Assembly: GCA_020720965.1 (NCBI GenBank)
Contig: DYNS01000167.1
Location: 1-6,914 of the forward strand
Direction of reading: 5' to 3'
DNA: 6,914 nucleotides
From: Anaerolinea sp.
GTDB taxonomy: Bacteria; Chloroflexota; Anaerolineae; Anaerolineales; Villigracilaceae
Shown: positions 5,838 to 6,914 of the stretch, piece after piece
How positions within the stretch are numbered: the first letter of the stretch is position 1
Layout of the letters: the number at the start of each line of letters is the position of its first letter
The notes under the pieces: model-generated
Seen by the model: only the letters and a program-made list of their open reading frames with translations
Told to the model about the DNA's origin: nothing
Database searches by the model: none
Position numbers and translations under genes: made by a program

Positions 5838-6737
5838 ATGAAAATTATCGCCATTTCCGCCTCGCAAGTGCCATCCAGCGCCGCCAACAGCATTCAGGCG
5901 CTAAAAGCCGTCCACGCTTTGGCGCAAGCCGGGCACGAGGTGCGGCTCCTGGTCCCGCAATCCTCGCAGGAAGCCAGCCCTACAAAGGTGAATCTCTCCA
6001 GCTTTTACGGGTTGGAGAAAACCTTTCCGGTGGAGTTTTTACCCGCCGCCTCGCGGCGGCTTTTCTTTTGGCGGGCGGTGCAAAGCGCCCGCGCCCAAAA
6101 GCCGGATGTCCTGTACGTCTGGCCCCCTCAATCCGCTGTGTATGGGCTTATGGCGGGCTTACCCGTCCTGCTGGAAATGCACGACCTGCCCTCCGGGTTA
6201 TTCGGTCCGCTTTGGTATCGCGCTTTTTTGGCTTTGCCCGGCAAAAAACGCCAGGCGGTCATTACCCGCTCGCTGCAAAACCTGCTGCAAAATCGCTTTG
6301 GCGCCGCCGAAACAGTTCTCGCGCCCAACGGGGTGGATTTGGAACGCTTTGCGCACCAGCCCGATTCCGCCTCTGCTCGTCACTTGCTGAACCTGCCCCA
6401 AACCCAAACCGCTGCCTGCGTAGGGCATCTCTACCCCGGCAGAGGGGTGGAGATGTTCCTCGCCTTGGCGGGCAAGATGCAGCCGGTGCATTTCCTTTGG
6501 GTGGGGGGCAATGCCGAAGAGGTGGAAATGTGGAGGGCAAAGGCGGCGCAGATGAATCTGTCCAATGTCACCTTTACCGGTTTCATCCATAATTCTCAAA
6601 TTCCGCTTTACCAGGCGGCAGCAGACGTTTTGCTCATGCCCTATAGTCGCGAAATTGGCATTTCCAGCGGCGGGGGCAACTCCGGGCAGGTTTCCAGTCG
6701 CCGTGAGCTTTTTGAGTGGCTGATTTTGGAAATGTAA
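5838..6737 (+). CDS. GT4-like glycosyltransferase, truncated in its C-terminal domain
   Basis: This is a GT-B fold retaining glycosyltransferase that would add a sugar from a nucleotide donor to a growing lipid-linked glycan on the cytoplasmic face. The ATG at 5838 begins MKIIAISASQVPSSAANS, the first Rossmann strand with an acceptor-side loop. PDVLYVWPP is at 89-97 and LLEMHD at 111-116. The inter-domain APNGVDLERF is at 162-171, VGHLYPGRGVE at 195-205, FTGFI at 246-250, and ADVLLMPYS at 262-270. The family then normally has a Pro-Leu-Lys-Leu-Phe-Glu-Tyr-Leu-Ala-Ser-Gly segment and 60-100 more residues. Here the protein reads SSRRELFEWLILEM and stops at residue 299. The loss of the donor-binding end coincides with the AT-rich LigA flank, so the gene is broken and probably inactive if the junction is real. 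The start lies nine bases after the flippase stop, without a Shine-Dalgarno sequence. Confidence 0.86.
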   Translation: MKIIAISASQVPSSAANSIQALKAVHALAQAGHEVRLLVPQSSQEASPTKVNLSSFYGLEKTFPVEFLPAASRRLFFWRAVQSARAQKPDVLYVWPPQSAVYGLMAGLPVLLEMHDLPSGLFGPLWYRAFLALPGKKRQAVITRSLQNLLQNRFGAAETVLAPNGVDLERFAHQPDSASARHLLNLPQTQTAACVGHLYPGRGVEMFLALAGKMQPVHFLWVGGNAEEVEMWRAKAAQMNLSNVTFTGFIHNSQIPLYQAAADVLLMPYSREIGISSGGGNSGQVSSRRELFEWLILEM

Positions 6738-6767
6738 AAAAGCTTGTCAGCGGATTTATAAGGAAAG
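6714..6767. other. Junction between the broken glycosyltransferase and the LigA tail
   Basis: Recognisable glycosyltransferase residues end at about 6723. From there to the LigA stop the DNA is AT-rich: 6721-6780 has 19 G or C in 60 bases by hand count. The glycosyltransferase stop at 6735-6737 appears to be supplied by this foreign flank. No transposon end, target-site duplication or attachment site is visible. Confidence 0.6.
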
Positions 6768-6914
6768 CTATTGCGAAATAAGCTCCTGTAGGTCGTTTTC
6801 GGTTATTATTCTGACCTCGAGCGAGCGGGCTTTGTTAATTTTTGAGCCAGGATTTTCTCCGGCAAGAACGTAATCAGTTTTTGTGCTCACACTTCCACTA
6901 ACATTTCCGCCTTG
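6768..6914 (-). CDS. ligA: NAD-dependent DNA ligase LigA, C-terminal BRCT end (partial)
   Basis: The minus strand is open for 48 codons from the window edge to a TAG at 6770-6768. The peptide reads QGGNVSGSVSTKTDYVLAG, then ENPGSKINKARSLEVRIIT, then a short ENDLQELISQ tail. Gly-Gly-x-Val-Ser-x-Ser-Val-Ser-x-Lys-Thr-x-Tyr-x-Leu-x-Ala-Gly-x-x-Pro-Gly-Ser-Lys is the characteristic BRCT signature at the end of bacterial LigA, which seals nicks in replication and repair using NAD. The terminal residues after the BRCT motif are the right length for a natural LigA C-terminus. The rest of the gene lies outside the window. The base composition is lower in GC than the polysaccharide genes (about 41% G+C from 6721 to the end by hand count), so it may come from another genome. 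Confidence 0.88.
   Translation of the reverse strand, partial: QGGNVSGSVSTKTDYVLAGENPGSKINKARSLEVRIITENDLQELISQ

Noticed and set aside
6706..6744. Inverted repeat AGCTTTTT / AAAAAGCT near the glycosyltransferase stop, as a possible terminator
   Set aside because: The arms are only 8 bases and AT-rich, with a loop of 23 bases and no T-run after the stem. It spans the suspected junction and is probably coincidental.
1..6914. Mobile element, CRISPR, phage, toxin-antitoxin or defence system explaining the junctions
   Set aside because: No transposase, integrase, terminal inverted repeats, target duplications, spaced repeats or small toxin-like genes could be found on either strand.

Overview
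The window carries eight plus-strand genes packed almost end to end between about 165 and 6737. They are flanked at both extremities by short minus-strand fragments of unrelated genes. Coding density is very high, and the main body is C-rich on the coding strand (many CCC, ATC and CTC codons). The protein flavour and gene style suggest an environmental bacterium, perhaps an Anaerolineae-like member of Chloroflexota. That assignment is inference from style, not from a marker gene.

Layout. Positions 1 to about 147 read on the minus strand as an internal piece of a trimethylamine methyltransferase (MttB-family) gene that stops matching just before tsaE. Next comes tsaE-tsaB-rimI (165-1754), two genes of the t6A tRNA-modification pathway and a ribosomal-protein-type N-acetyltransferase, joined by a 4-base gap and an ATGA overlap. 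A 122-residue helical protein of unknown function (1760-2128) follows, overlapping by ATGA a UDP-N-acetylhexosamine 6-dehydrogenase (2125-3453). After a 60-base spacer with degenerate ACTACCC-type repeats come a CapI-like nucleotide-sugar 4-epimerase (3514-4491), a Wzx-type flippase with a TTG start (4504-5829), and a GT4-like glycosyltransferase (5838-6737) cut off in its C-terminal half. The last 147 bases read on the minus strand as the C-terminal BRCT end of NAD-dependent DNA ligase LigA, in visibly AT-richer DNA.

How the genes work together. The dehydrogenase and epimerase would make an N-acetylhexosaminuronic acid sugar nucleotide, the glycosyltransferase would place a sugar on a lipid-linked glycan, and the flippase would move that glycan across the membrane. 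This is an ordinary surface-polysaccharide cassette placed directly behind a housekeeping t6A/rimI cluster. I see no phage, CRISPR, transposase or defence genes, and no clearly new biological system. The most notable structure is the two end junctions. Both cut into otherwise unrelated conserved genes and look more like chimeric sequence ends than natural gene order, although a real rearrangement cannot be excluded from the sequence alone.
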